DNA from: Streptomyces scabiei 87.22
Lineage (GTDB): Bacteria; Actinomycetota; Actinomycetes; Streptomycetales; Streptomycetaceae
Length of the DNA stretch: 64,000 bases
NCBI RefSeq assembly: GCF_000091305.1
Contig: NC_013929.1
Location: 1,612,001-1,676,000 of the forward strand
Direction of reading: 5' to 3'
The position numbers and the translations under genes are program-made. The notes under the pieces were generated by a model. That model was not told where the DNA came from, made no database searches, and saw only the letters and a list, made by a program, of their open reading frames with translations. Shown piece by piece: positions 51,985 through 60,754 of the stretch (position 1 is the stretch's first letter; the number at the start of each line of letters is the position of its first letter).

Positions 51985-53394
51985 ATGAGCAGCACGCAGA
52001 TCAAGGACATCGCCACGGCGCACCACGCCCGCAAGGCGGATGTGGTGGTGATCGGTGCGGGCCTGGCCGGTCTGACGGCGGCGCGGGAAGTCGTCGCGGC
52101 GGGCAAGTCAGTGGCTGTGCTGGAGGCCCGTGACCGGGTCGGCGGCCGGCTGCTCAACCACCACCTCGGCGACGGTCAAGTGACCGAGATCGGCGGGCAG
52201 TTCGTCGGCCCCACCCAGGACCACATCCTGGCGCTGGCCAAGGAGGTCGGCGTGGCCACCTACCAGGCCGCCGTCCCCGGCGAGACCGTCTACGTGCACG
52301 GCGGCAAGGCCAAGCGGTTCACGGGGCACACCCCTCCGGACCTGTTCGCGCTGCCGGACATGGGTATCGCCCTGGCCCGCATCGGCCAGGCCGCGGCCAA
52401 GGTGGACCCGGCTGCCCCCTGGAAGGCCCCGAACGCCCGTGAACTGGACGGCCTGACCTATGAGACCTGGCTGCGCAAGGCCGAGATCACCGGCGACGCC
52501 GTCGACATGATCAACCTGTTCCTGAACTCCGCTTACGGCGGCGAGGCCCGCGACGCCTCCGCCCTGTTCAGCCTCTGGTACGTCTCGACGTTCGGCAACG
52601 AGGCAAACCCCGGCACCATGGAGCGCGGCACCGGTACCACCGGAGGCGCCCAGGACAGCCGCTTCGTCGGCGGCTCACAGCTCGTCACCCAGCGCCTCGC
52701 CGAAGAACTCGACGGCCGCGTCCACCTGTCGGCGCCGGTGCGGCGCGTCAGCCAGGACTCCACCGGTGTCACCGTGGTCTCCGACGCCGGTGAGTGGCGG
52801 GCCGACCGAGTGATCGTCGCCGTACCGCCGCTGGTGGCCTCGCGGATCGTGTGGGACCCGCTGCTGCCGGCCCAGCAGGACCAGCTCTTCCAGCGGCTGC
52901 CGTTCGGCACCCTCATGAAGTGTGTCGCCGTCTACGACAAGCCGTTCTGGCGCGAGGACGGGCTGTCAGGCATGGGCCTGCTGCGCGGCGGATCCCCCAT
53001 CCGTGAGATGTTCGACAACACCCCGCCCGACGGCGGACCGGGCGTCCTGATGGGCTTCCTCGGCGGCCGGGAATGGCGCAAGTGGGCCCACCGTCCGGCC
53101 GCCGAGCGCCGAGGCGCCGTCCTGCGCTGCTTCGCCCAGGTCGTCGGGGACCGTGCCTTCGACACCGTCGACTACGTCGAGCAGGACTGGACCGCCGAGC
53201 AGTGGACCCAGGGCGGCCCCACCTCCGTCGCCGCCCCCGGCGTGCTCACCGACTTCGGCCAGTGGATGGGCCGCCCCCACGGCCGCGTGCACTGGGCGGG
53301 CGCCGAGTTCTCCCCCTACTGGAACGGCTACATGGACGGCGCGGTCCGCTCCGGCCGCCACACCGCCACCGAACTCCTCCTCCACCAGAACTGA
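51985..53394 (+). CDS. Flavin monoamine oxidase-type oxidoreductase
   Basis: 469 residues. FAD-binding GxGxxG in VVVIGAGLAGLTAAREV, the ARDRVGGRLLNHHLG motif that follows in amine oxidases, TEIGGQFVGPTQDH, and the C-terminal FAD-contact motif VHWAGAEFSPYWNGYMDGAV. It should oxidise an amine or a C-C bond with FAD, releasing H2O2. ATG follows ACAAGGAGTGATC. A 35-bp gap separates it from the SRPBCC gene, and a strong terminator follows that gene, giving a clear two-gene unit. The link to the aromatic pathway is unproven. Confidence 0.93.
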   Translation: MSSTQIKDIATAHHARKADVVVIGAGLAGLTAAREVVAAGKSVAVLEARDRVGGRLLNHHLGDGQVTEIGGQFVGPTQDHILALAKEVGVATYQAAVPGETVYVHGGKAKRFTGHTPPDLFALPDMGIALARIGQAAAKVDPAAPWKAPNARELDGLTYETWLRKAEITGDAVDMINLFLNSAYGGEARDASALFSLWYVSTFGNEANPGTMERGTGTTGGAQDSRFVGGSQLVTQRLAEELDGRVHLSAPVRRVSQDSTGVTVVSDAGEWRADRVIVAVPPLVASRIVWDPLLPAQQDQLFQRLPFGTLMKCVAVYDKPFWREDGLSGMGLLRGGSPIREMFDNTPPDGGPGVLMGFLGGREWRKWAHRPAAERRGAVLRCFAQVVGDRAFDTVDYVEQDWTAEQWTQGGPTSVAAPGVLTDFGQWMGRPHGRVHWAGAEFSPYWNGYMDGAVRSGRHTATELLLHQN

Positions 53395-53429
53395 GCGCAA
53401 GAAGTACCGACAAGCAAGGGAACCCTGTC

Positions 53430-53915
53430 ATGAACCGTTTCGTCGTCACCGAGACCGCCGTCATCGATGCCCCCCTCGGGCGGGTCTGGGACGTCATCGC
53501 CCGCACCGACCGGTACGCCGAGTGGGTCGCCGGAGCCATCGAGGTCACCGACCACCACGGCGTCGCCACCATCGGCAAGACCTACTCCGAGCGCAACCGC
53601 ACCCTCGGCCCGCTCAAGACCGACTCGGTCTGGACCGTCAGGGAGATCGAGCCCTTCAAGCGCCGCGTCGACACGGGCACCGGATTCACCCCACTCCAGG
53701 ACGTCACCAACACCTTCGAGTTCCGCCCGGTCCAGAGCGCCGACGGCCGGGAGGCGACGGAGATGCTCTACCAGGTCGAGTACACCATCGGCCTCGGCCC
53801 GCTGGGCCTGCTCCTCGACTCCATACAGCAGCCCGCGATGCGCGCCGGCATGCGCACCTCCATGGCCAACCTCAACACCCTGCTGCGTTCCGAGGCGTCG
53901 AGGACCGCTCTCTGA
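53430..53915 (+). CDS. SRPBCC (START-like) family protein
   Basis: 161 residues. RFVVTETAVIDAPLGRVWDV, RTDRYAEWVAGAIEVTDHHG, SVWTVREIEPFKRRVDTGTG and EMLYQVEYTIGLGPLGLLLD fit the polyketide-cyclase/START fold that encloses a hydrophobic ligand. ATG follows CAAGCAAGGGAACC. It is cotranscribed with the amine oxidase and may act as a cyclase, carrier or stress protein for the oxidase product. Confidence 0.9.
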   Translation: MNRFVVTETAVIDAPLGRVWDVIARTDRYAEWVAGAIEVTDHHGVATIGKTYSERNRTLGPLKTDSVWTVREIEPFKRRVDTGTGFTPLQDVTNTFEFRPVQSADGREATEMLYQVEYTIGLGPLGLLLDSIQQPAMRAGMRTSMANLNTLLRSEASRTAL

Positions 53916-53928
53916 CAGGCGGCGAATA

Positions 53929-53987
53929 CTCCTGGGCCGGCGGCCGGTCGGACGGGCGGGCCGTCCGACCGGCCGTGGGCCCAGGAG
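53929..53987 (+). terminator. Very strong two-part terminator hairpin
   Basis: CTCCTGGGCC and its complement form an outer 10-bp stem. A 3x3 internal loop leads to a 14-bp inner stem (GGCCGGTCGGACGG) with a 5-nt loop. It follows the SRPBCC stop by 14 bases. Confidence 0.85.
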
Positions 53988-54012
53988 CGGCCGTCATCAT
54001 GTACCGCTGATT

Positions 54013-54033
54013 TGTCGAGCGACCTGTTCGACA
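54013..54033. promoter_or_regulatory. Operator-like inverted repeat before the TetR gene
   Basis: TGTCGA-9 nt-TCGACA, with a nested CTGT-TCG-ACAG, 25-45 bases upstream of the tetR start. Typical placement for autoregulation. Confidence 0.6.
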
Positions 54034-54057
54034 GACTGAGTCGAATAGGATCACGTC

Positions 54058-54645
54058 ATGGCTCATGTATCCGCGGCGGAGCGCCGCCCGCAACTGATCA
54101 AGGCGACCATCGGCCTCATGGCCAGGGAGGGCGTCGCCGCCGGCAGCACCCGCGCCATCGCCGCCGAGCTCGGCGTGGCGCAGGCGACCGTGCACTACAC
54201 CTTCGGCACGAAGGAGGAGCTGTACCGGGCCGTCATGGAACAGCTCACGCACGACCTCGTCGACCAGGTGACACAGGCCGCGCCCACGGACGCGAGCTTC
54301 GAGGAAACCGTCGTCACGCTCGCCGAAGCACTCTGGCGTACCGTGCTCGAACAGCCGGCCTCGCACCAGCTGCTCACCGAGCTGAGCATGTTCGCCCTGC
54401 GTACGCCACACCTGAAGGAAGCCCTTCAGAACCACTACAGCGAGGTCCTGGCGGTGACGACGAAGCTGGTCGAGCAGGCCGCCGAACGCACCGGTCACCG
54501 GCTCGGCCAGCCCGCTGAGACGATCGCGAGGTTCTTCCTGGCCGGCTTCGACGGACTGACGATGCAGCACCTCTCCCTGCCGGACGAGGAAGCCGAGAGC
54601 GCCTGCCTGCGGTCCTTGGTCTCGGCCGTCCTGGCCATGGCCTGA
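54058..54645 (+). CDS. TetR-family transcriptional regulator
   Basis: 195 residues. N-terminal HTH AAERRPQLIKATIGLMAREG, AGSTRAIAAELGVAQATVHY, TFGTKEELYRAVMEQL, and a helical ligand domain with LFALRTPHLKEAL-like helices. The inverted repeat just upstream suggests that it represses itself and perhaps the amine-oxidase and MMPL genes. Convergent with the CCD gene, leaving an 87-bp gap. Confidence 0.93.
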   Translation: MAHVSAAERRPQLIKATIGLMAREGVAAGSTRAIAAELGVAQATVHYTFGTKEELYRAVMEQLTHDLVDQVTQAAPTDASFEETVVTLAEALWRTVLEQPASHQLLTELSMFALRTPHLKEALQNHYSEVLAVTTKLVEQAAERTGHRLGQPAETIARFFLAGFDGLTMQHLSLPDEEAESACLRSLVSAVLAMA

Positions 54646-54732
54646 GGTCACCCGGTCGTCCGGACCAGGACACCCACGCCATCGCAGTCCGTTGACGCCC
54701 GGAACCGAGGACCGGATCCGAAGCAACGCCCG

Positions 54733-56253
54733 CTACCTGTCGTCGCCTTTCGCTGCGATGGCACGGTCCAGAACGTCGTGGTCGGCCCAGCTTCCGTGGA
54801 AGCCGAACGGCACCCGGCTGGGAAGCTTGACCCGGGCCAGCGGGGTGCGGCGCAGGTCGGCCGCGTCATGGACGAGGAGCTCGCTCAGGTCGGTGGCGCG
54901 GTTCCACCACAGCGAGAGCAGGTAGCCGTCGTCCTCGCTGCGGGCGTTCTCACGGGCCACGAAGACCGGTTCGCTCGGGCTGGTCAGGCCGTCGGGTCCG
55001 TCAACGACGGTGGTGCGGTCGAGAAGGTAGTCGTGACGGGCGAGGCCGTCGGACATGGTGTCGTCGGCCAGGCTGCGCGTGGTGACGAAGTAGCCGTAGC
55101 GGTGCGGCCGACCCATGTAGGCGTCGTTGATCTTCGGGAACTCGCCGAAGACGCCGCTGATCATCTCCTCCGTGGCCCGTCCGGTCGCCAGGTCGACGCG
55201 CCAGCGGTAGGGCAGGGCCGGCGGGAACCACTCGTGGGAGCCCACGGGCGTGAGGAGACGGTCGACCGGGCTGCCGAGGCGGCTGATCCGGTGCCCGTCG
55301 ACGATCAGCTCATCGTCCTGCTCGTAGGCGTTGTAGAAGTGGGTGTTGGCCCAGTGGCCGCCGAGCTCGTGCCAGGTGATCTCGTGGGTGTGGCGGTTCA
55401 TCAGGACGATCTGGACGCCATGTTCAAGGGAGCTCTCGTCCCAGACCACGCCGGGCCTGCTCTGGGCCACCAGGTCGAGGCGGAACTGGGCGGGCGTGAC
55501 AAAGAAGATTGCGTAGGTGTCGCTCACCGCGAAGTCGTGCATGAGGACCGGCACGCCGATGTCGAAGGAGTGCGAGTCCTTGATCTCGGCCGTCTTCACG
55601 TCGGCGCGGTACCAGGTGATGGTGGGTCCGACCGCAGCGAAGAACAGCATGTCGCCGGTGTCCGGGTCGGTCTTGTAGTGGCCGGTGCACAGGACATCGA
55701 CGCCGCCGTGGAAGTCGTACGTGCCGAGGGTGCGCAGCGTCTCGGGGTCCAGCGCGTGCGGCAGTCCGCCGTCGAAGTAGACGAGCAGATGGTCGTCGAA
55801 GAGGCCGGCGTTGATGTTGGCCACGTTCTTCGCGCGCGGGGCGCCCTCGGGCAGCCGGCCCGGGGTGCCGCCGTTGACGAAGCCGCTGTAGATCGCCTCC
55901 CCGGCCTCCACCTCGACCCTCATCGAGTCGGTCTGGACCCAGCGGGTGCGGTAGGCGGCTTTGCCCTCGCGCAGGTAGACACCGCACACCATGCCGTCGC
56001 CCTCCCACCAGTGGTAGCGGTCGGTGTTGCGGGGCTGGAAACGGGGATTGGAGGAGACGCGGAACAGCGCACCCGCGAGGTCGGACGGTATCTCGCCGTC
56101 CACCTCCAGGTCGTACGCCTCGTTCTCCTCCGTCCAGGGCGCGAAGGGGCCGTTGAGGAACCTGTTGCCGGTGTGCCAGTCGGCTCCGGCGCCGGCGGGG
56201 GCGGGGCGCTCTCCGGTCCCACGGGGAACGACGGTCATGGGGTTCGCGGGCAT
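54733..56253 (-). CDS. Carotenoid-cleavage/lignostilbene-type dioxygenase, second intact copy
   Basis: 506 residues. Iron-binding His positions: VLCTGHYKTDPDTGDMLFF, PVLMHDFAVSDTYAIFF, ANTHFYNAYEQDDELIVD and RVPFGFHGSWADHDV. EIPSDLAGALFRVSSNP and YHWWEGDGMVCGVYLREGKA are family blocks. It is clearly diverged from the enzyme at 30782-32254 (different spacing and a Pro-rich N-terminus), so it is probably specific for another substrate. ATG follows CGGAGAGCCCC. It stands 34 bases downstream of an aromatic aldehyde dehydrogenase; cleavage of an aryl alkene followed by aldehyde oxidation is the natural reading. Confidence 0.92.
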   Translation of the reverse strand: MPANPMTVVPRGTGERPAPAGAGADWHTGNRFLNGPFAPWTEENEAYDLEVDGEIPSDLAGALFRVSSNPRFQPRNTDRYHWWEGDGMVCGVYLREGKAAYRTRWVQTDSMRVEVEAGEAIYSGFVNGGTPGRLPEGAPRAKNVANINAGLFDDHLLVYFDGGLPHALDPETLRTLGTYDFHGGVDVLCTGHYKTDPDTGDMLFFAAVGPTITWYRADVKTAEIKDSHSFDIGVPVLMHDFAVSDTYAIFFVTPAQFRLDLVAQSRPGVVWDESSLEHGVQIVLMNRHTHEITWHELGGHWANTHFYNAYEQDDELIVDGHRISRLGSPVDRLLTPVGSHEWFPPALPYRWRVDLATGRATEEMISGVFGEFPKINDAYMGRPHRYGYFVTTRSLADDTMSDGLARHDYLLDRTTVVDGPDGLTSPSEPVFVARENARSEDDGYLLSLWWNRATDLSELLVHDAADLRRTPLARVKLPSRVPFGFHGSWADHDVLDRAIAAKGDDR

Positions 56254-56287
56254 GGGGCTCTCCGTGCGGGTTGGTGTGTCGGGGCGG

Positions 56288-57757
56288 TCAGAACGGGTAG
56301 CGCGGGAGTTCGCCGCGTACGGTGACCCACTGCTGTTCAGTGAAGGCCTCGAGGTTGGCGATGGCGCCGCCGTGACGGGCGCCGGTGCCGGAGTCGCCGA
56401 CGCCGCCGAAGGGGATGTTCGGTTCGTCGTTGACCGTCTGGTCGTTGATGTGGACCAGTCCGGTGGGCACGCGCTCCGCCAGGGCGAGGCCCTTCGCGAC
56501 GTCCCGGGTGAGGATGCCGAGGGACAGTCCGTACTCGGTGCCGGCGGCGAGCCCGGCCGCCTCGTCCAGGTCCCGGAAGGGGACGACGGGCGCGACGGGG
56601 CCGAAGATCTCCTCGGCGTAGGCGGGCGCGGTGAGCGGTACGCCGGTGAGCACGGTGGGCCGGTAGAACAGGCCCTCGTAGGTGCCACCCGCGGCGAGCC
56701 GGGCGCCGGCCTCGACCGTGTCCGTGACGATGCGGTGGACGTTGTCGCGCTGACCGCTGTCGATGAGCGGTCCGACGGCGACGTCCTCGGTGGCCGGGTC
56801 GCCCACCCTGAGCGCGTCGGCGTGCTGGGCGAGCAGAGCGGTGTAGTCGTCGGCGACCGACGCCTGGACGAGGTGACGGCTGCTGGCCATGCAGATCTGG
56901 CCGGCGTGGACGAAGGACCCCCAGGCGCCCACCGAGGCAGCCTGCTCCAGGTCGACGTCGTCCATCACGACGAGCGCGGAGTTCCCGCCCAGTTCCAGGT
57001 GGACCCGCTTGAGGTGCCGGGCCGCGGCGATACCGATGGCGCGCCCGGCCCGAGTGGAACCCGTGAACGCGATGACAGGAACCTGCGGATGCTCCACGAC
57101 GGCTGCCCCGACGTCCGCCCCGCCGGGCAGGACATGCAGCAGACCGGCAGGCAGGCCCGCCTCTTCGAAGACACGGGCGAAGACGACACCGCCGCTGATC
57201 GCGGTGCGAGGGTCCGGCTTGAGGACGACCGCGTTGCCGAGGGCGAGCGCCGGGGCCACGGCCCGCATGGCCAGGATGATCGGCACATTGAACGGGGCGA
57301 TGACGCCGACGACCCCGACCGGGACCCGGCGGGAGAAGGACAGCCGCTCCTGTCCGGAACGCAGGAGCTCGCCGTAGGGTGCCCCGGCGAGGGCGGCGGC
57401 CTCGTGGCACTCCTCCGCACCGCCGCTGCTGACCTGCAGGGCGGCGAACGGCCGAGTCGCACCAGACTCCCGTACCAGCCAGGTCTCGATCTCCTGCTGG
57501 TGCTCCTCGAAGAGACGCGCGGCGCGGCGCAAGACAGCGGCACGGTCGGAATACGGCCGCGCGGCCCACTCCCGCTGGGCCCGCACCGCCCGCTCCACCG
57601 CCCTTTCCACATCGGCGGGCGTGGCGGAGCCGACGCGGCCCAACGTCTTGCCGGTGGCGGGCTCGACGGCGTCGTACCCCTCGCCGGTGCCGCTGATCCA
57701 CTCACCCGAGCCGGAGAAGATGCGGCCTTCCCAGGTGCTGCTGTCCAAGAACGTCAT
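56288..57757 (-). CDS. Aromatic aldehyde dehydrogenase (vanillin dehydrogenase type), second copy
   Basis: 489 residues. Same signature set as the enzyme at 44672: GVIAPFNVPIILAMRAVAPA, AFTGSTRAGRAIGIAAARHL, LELGGNSALVVMDDVDLEQA, VHAGQICMASSRHLVQ with catalytic Cys, and FTEQQWVTVRGELPRYPF at the C-terminus. ATG 57757 follows GGGACACC. It is upstream of and cotranscribed with the CCD gene. It would remove the aryl aldehyde made by the CCD enzyme, giving a benzoate-type acid for the hydroxylase and ring-cleavage genes divergent at 60.2 kb. Confidence 0.94.
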   Translation of the reverse strand: MTFLDSSTWEGRIFSGSGEWISGTGEGYDAVEPATGKTLGRVGSATPADVERAVERAVRAQREWAARPYSDRAAVLRRAARLFEEHQQEIETWLVRESGATRPFAALQVSSGGAEECHEAAALAGAPYGELLRSGQERLSFSRRVPVGVVGVIAPFNVPIILAMRAVAPALALGNAVVLKPDPRTAISGGVVFARVFEEAGLPAGLLHVLPGGADVGAAVVEHPQVPVIAFTGSTRAGRAIGIAAARHLKRVHLELGGNSALVVMDDVDLEQAASVGAWGSFVHAGQICMASSRHLVQASVADDYTALLAQHADALRVGDPATEDVAVGPLIDSGQRDNVHRIVTDTVEAGARLAAGGTYEGLFYRPTVLTGVPLTAPAYAEEIFGPVAPVVPFRDLDEAAGLAAGTEYGLSLGILTRDVAKGLALAERVPTGLVHINDQTVNDEPNIPFGGVGDSGTGARHGGAIANLEAFTEQQWVTVRGELPRYPF

Positions 57758-57849
57758 GGTGTCCCGATTCGGTAGTGCGCCGTGGCGCGAAGATTATGTG
57801 TTGTGTCGCGAAGGTGGGGAGGTGGGGGCTTGCCGGCATCAATCCCCTG

Positions 57850-58362
57850 TTTCACTCCCTGGATGTCCCAACAAGGGCCTTGTCTCCGAGCTGGCCCCTG
57901 TCCTGCGAGGCTCGCTCCAGGCCGAGCGCGGAGTCGGCCGCCGGCACGCCCGGTCCGGCGGGGAAGAGCATCAGGCACACCACGAGACAGAGGAAATCGA
58001 CTTCGGCTCTACCTGCGCCATTCGGGCCGAGGATGCCGGTGTGCCAGACGCTCAACTTGTTCCAGGGCCCGGTCGTCAACGTCAGTGCGGAGAGGAGAAG
58101 GACGACCGCCCGGGTCAGGAGTCCGGCGATGAGGGAGGCCCCGGCGGCTGTCTCGAAGGTGGGAATGAGCACGCTCAGCAGCCCGGTCGCGGGCAGTCCG
58201 AGCGGCTTTCAGCACGCCGAAGCCCAAGCCCGACGTGCCGGCGTCGCACTTGGCGAGGCCGTGCAGGATGAACAGCCGGCCGCCGCCGACGCGCAGCGCC
58301 AGGAGTGCGGCGCCGTGCAACCCGTTCGTCCGGGAGGTGACATCGCGGTAGAAGTGGATCAC
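57850..58362 (-). pseudogene. DoxX-family membrane protein, frameshifted
   Basis: GTG start, IHFYRDVTSRTNGLHGAALL, ALRVGGGRLFILHGLAKCDA, then a frame change near 58200 to LLSVLIPTFETAAGASLIAG, LLTRAVVLLLSALTLTTGPW and VDFLCLVVCLMLFPAGPG. Together these give the four-helix DoxX pattern. DoxX genes often lie beside aromatic or quinone metabolism. It stands between MFS and ALDH on the same strand. Confidence 0.8.
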
Positions 58363-58401
58363 GGTGAGGTTCTCGGGGTGAGGTGGGTCCGGTAAGCCGA
58401 G

Positions 58402-60033
58402 TCAGTGGCTGGGCAGCGCCTTGGCCGGGGCTGCCGAGTCGATGTCCTGCGGCGGGGTGGACAGGTCGACCGCCTCCCTGCCGTCCGAGCCGCCGGGCGC
58501 ATTCGCGGCTGTCGTGTGCCGCAGGGCGAGTACGGCGATGAATGCGGCGAGCAGGCTGGCACCGGCGCAGAGATAGAGGCTGAGGTCGAGGCCTGCTTCT
58601 AGGGTTTCGCGGGCCAGGGGGGCAAGCGTGCGCGACAGCTCGCCGAGATCGGCGTTGGCGACCGCAAGCGCGCCGCCCTCCGCGTTGACTCCCTGGGCCA
58701 CGCCCACGGCCTCGGCAGGAAGCTTCGCGGCGCCGAGCTTCGCAGCGAGGGCACTGCTCGCCGTACCGAGGGCGACGGCGCTGACGATCGCGGGGCCCAG
58801 AGCCTGCCCGGTCTCGCGGACGAGGCTTGTGACCGCGCTGGCCATACCGGCGTGGCGGATGTCCACGGTGCCGACCGCGACGGCCGTCAGCGCGGAGAAC
58901 ATCGTGATGAAGCCGGCCCCCAGCAGCAGGATCGATCCGGCCATCGCCGCCAGATCCGTGGCGTCACCCGGCAGCAGCGCCATCCAGACCTCACCGGTGG
59001 CGAGGGACAGCAGACCGCCGACGAGCAGTACCCGGGGGTGCACACGCTGAAGCAGCCTCGGCAGGACGGGTGTGAGCAGCAGCGGGATCGCCTGGATGAG
59101 AGCGAAGGGCAGGGCGGCGTTCAGTGGGGAGAGGTGGTGCACGGCCTCCAGCTTGATGCTCAGCGCGTACGCGGTGCCGATGAAGCCGAACATGGCGAGC
59201 AGTCCAATGGCGGCAGCCGCGGCGAAGGAGGGGTTCCGGAAGAGCTCCAGCCGCAGCATCGGCGTACGCGACCTGCGCTCCGCAATGAAGAAGCCCACAA
59301 GGGCGGCCAGGGACAGCACGAAAGCAAGCACGATGTGCGGGGCGGTGTAGCCGTCGACGGCACCCTCGATGACGGCGTAGAGCAGCGCCAGCAGGGCGAC
59401 GGCGATCGTGACCTGGCCCGGCCAGTCGAGTCCGCGCCCGGCCGGCTCGCGGGAATCGGTGATCCAGCGGAGGTTGACGGCGGCGGTCACCAGGCCGAGC
59501 ACCGTCAGAGGTACGAAGGCCCAGTGCCAGTCGGTGTGCTCGGCGATGAACCCGCTGATCAGCGGCGCCATCATGGCGCCGAGAGCCAGGCTGACGGCCC
59601 AGTACGACAGGGCCCGCGCGCGGGCGGCGGGCTCCGGGGTGCCCGCGACGATCACGGCCAGCGACGAGGGGAAGATCGCTGCGGCGCCGAGTCCGGCGAC
59701 CGCCTGGCCGGCGATGAGCTGGGTCAGTGTGCCTGACGTAGCGACGGCCAGGGAGCCGACCGCGATCAGGAGTCCTCCGAGAACGAGCAGACGCTTGCGC
59801 CCGAAGAGGTCACCGAGAACACCGAAGTTCAGCTCCAGGATGGCCGTCGGGAGGATGAACGCGGCCGGGATCCAGGCGAGGGCGGCGGCAGACGCCCCCA
59901 GGTCCCGCTGGATCTCTCCGATGATCGGGGACGAGAGCGGGATGCCGATCTGGGCCACGCAGATGGCCAGGCAGGCGGCGATCAAGGTGCCGAGGCCCAG
60001 CGAGGGCGGGTCCTCCGCAGCGGAATGGTTCAT
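58402..60033 (-). CDS. MFS exporter (EmrB/QacA, 14-helix type)
   Basis: 543 residues. LAWIPAAFILPTAILELNFG, GVLGDLFGRKRLLVLGGLLI (motif A), LPGRASALxYW-like ARARALSYWAVSLALGAMMA (motif C region) and a long last loop before helix 14 match drug:H+ antiporter-2 permeases. ATG follows CGGAGACACC. It is transcribed divergently from the VOC-hydroxylase-FAH unit and probably exports, or possibly imports, an aromatic compound of that unit. First gene of the leftward MFS-DoxX-ALDH-CCD string. Confidence 0.92.
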   Translation of the reverse strand: MNHSAAEDPPSLGLGTLIAACLAICVAQIGIPLSSPIIGEIQRDLGASAAALAWIPAAFILPTAILELNFGVLGDLFGRKRLLVLGGLLIAVGSLAVATSGTLTQLIAGQAVAGLGAAAIFPSSLAVIVAGTPEPAARARALSYWAVSLALGAMMAPLISGFIAEHTDWHWAFVPLTVLGLVTAAVNLRWITDSREPAGRGLDWPGQVTIAVALLALLYAVIEGAVDGYTAPHIVLAFVLSLAALVGFFIAERRSRTPMLRLELFRNPSFAAAAAIGLLAMFGFIGTAYALSIKLEAVHHLSPLNAALPFALIQAIPLLLTPVLPRLLQRVHPRVLLVGGLLSLATGEVWMALLPGDATDLAAMAGSILLLGAGFITMFSALTAVAVGTVDIRHAGMASAVTSLVRETGQALGPAIVSAVALGTASSALAAKLGAAKLPAEAVGVAQGVNAEGGALAVANADLGELSRTLAPLARETLEAGLDLSLYLCAGASLLAAFIAVLALRHTTAANAPGGSDGREAVDLSTPPQDIDSAAPAKALPSH

Positions 60034-60254
60034 GAGGGTGTCTCCAGTAGCGGCTTGAGCGGTTCCCGGTGGCCCGACAGGGCCTGACAGATGTCCCACA
60101 TACTCGGACGCATGTAGCGTTAGACAGGACGTTGCACCCCAAGCGCTTGAACAGTCAAGAGGCCCGACCCGCCGAGATTCACCGTTGACGTCGGCACAGT
60201 CAGCGATCTAGCGTCCCATTAAACAAAACATCCGTCCTGAAAAAGGAGACAAGC
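60034..60254. promoter_or_regulatory. Divergent promoter region, MFS / VOC dioxygenase
   Basis: A 221-bp gap with an AT-rich patch (CATTAAACAAAACATCC) about 30-45 bases before the VOC start, which follows AAAAAGGAGAC. It should hold both promoters and the binding site of the IclR protein encoded at 63.4 kb; no clear palindrome was found. Confidence 0.5.
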
Positions 60255-60749
60255 ATGGCGATCACTGGACTCGGCCACACCGGCTTCTGGGTCGACGACC
60301 TGGAGAAGATGCGCGACTTCTACTCCCGCGTCATGGGTCTGACCGTCACCGATGAGGACCCGGAGCAGGGCATCGTGTTCTTCTCCGCGCGTCCCGAGGA
60401 TGAGCACCACGAGTTCGTCCTCCAGCAGGGCCGCACCGCCCCTGCCGGCGCCAAGCTCACCCATCAGGTGTCATGGCGCGTGGACTCCCTGGAGTCGATC
60501 ATCGACTTTCACCACCGGTTCCGCGCCGAGGGCATCGAGGTCCAGCAGGAGGTCACCCACGGCAACGCGATCGGGATCTACTTCTTCGATCCCGAGGGCA
60601 ACCGCAACGAGGTCTACCTCCGCCTGGAGCGTGACGTGCGCCAGCCGTTCCGCAAGAGCCTCGATCTGGACCTGCCCCCCGAGGAGATCATGGCCGAGGC
60701 CGAGCGGCTGCTGACCGAGGGCGGACCGGCCTACCAGCCGGTCCAGTAA
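60255..60749 (+). CDS. VOC-superfamily dioxygenase (extradiol type)
   Basis: 164 residues, one pair of beta-alpha-beta-beta-beta modules. First metal His in GLGHTGFWVDDLEKMRDFYS, second in AKLTHQVSWRVDSLESIIDF, Glu ligand in GNRNEVYLRLERDV. GIYFFDPEGNRNEVY is the family signature. A single-domain extradiol dioxygenase would open a catechol ring; glyoxalase-like function is the alternative. ATG follows AAAAAGGAGACAAGC. It is 5 bases before the FAD hydroxylase, first in a three-gene coupled unit. Confidence 0.9.
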   Translation: MAITGLGHTGFWVDDLEKMRDFYSRVMGLTVTDEDPEQGIVFFSARPEDEHHEFVLQQGRTAPAGAKLTHQVSWRVDSLESIIDFHHRFRAEGIEVQQEVTHGNAIGIYFFDPEGNRNEVYLRLERDVRQPFRKSLDLDLPPEEIMAEAERLLTEGGPAYQPVQ

Positions 60750-60754
60750 CTGCC

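Noticed and set aside
54733..56688. 651-codon reading of the second intact CCD gene
   Set aside because: The first 145 codons are antisense to nothing useful and overlap the ALDH coding sequence in another frame; ATG 56253 has a ribosome site.
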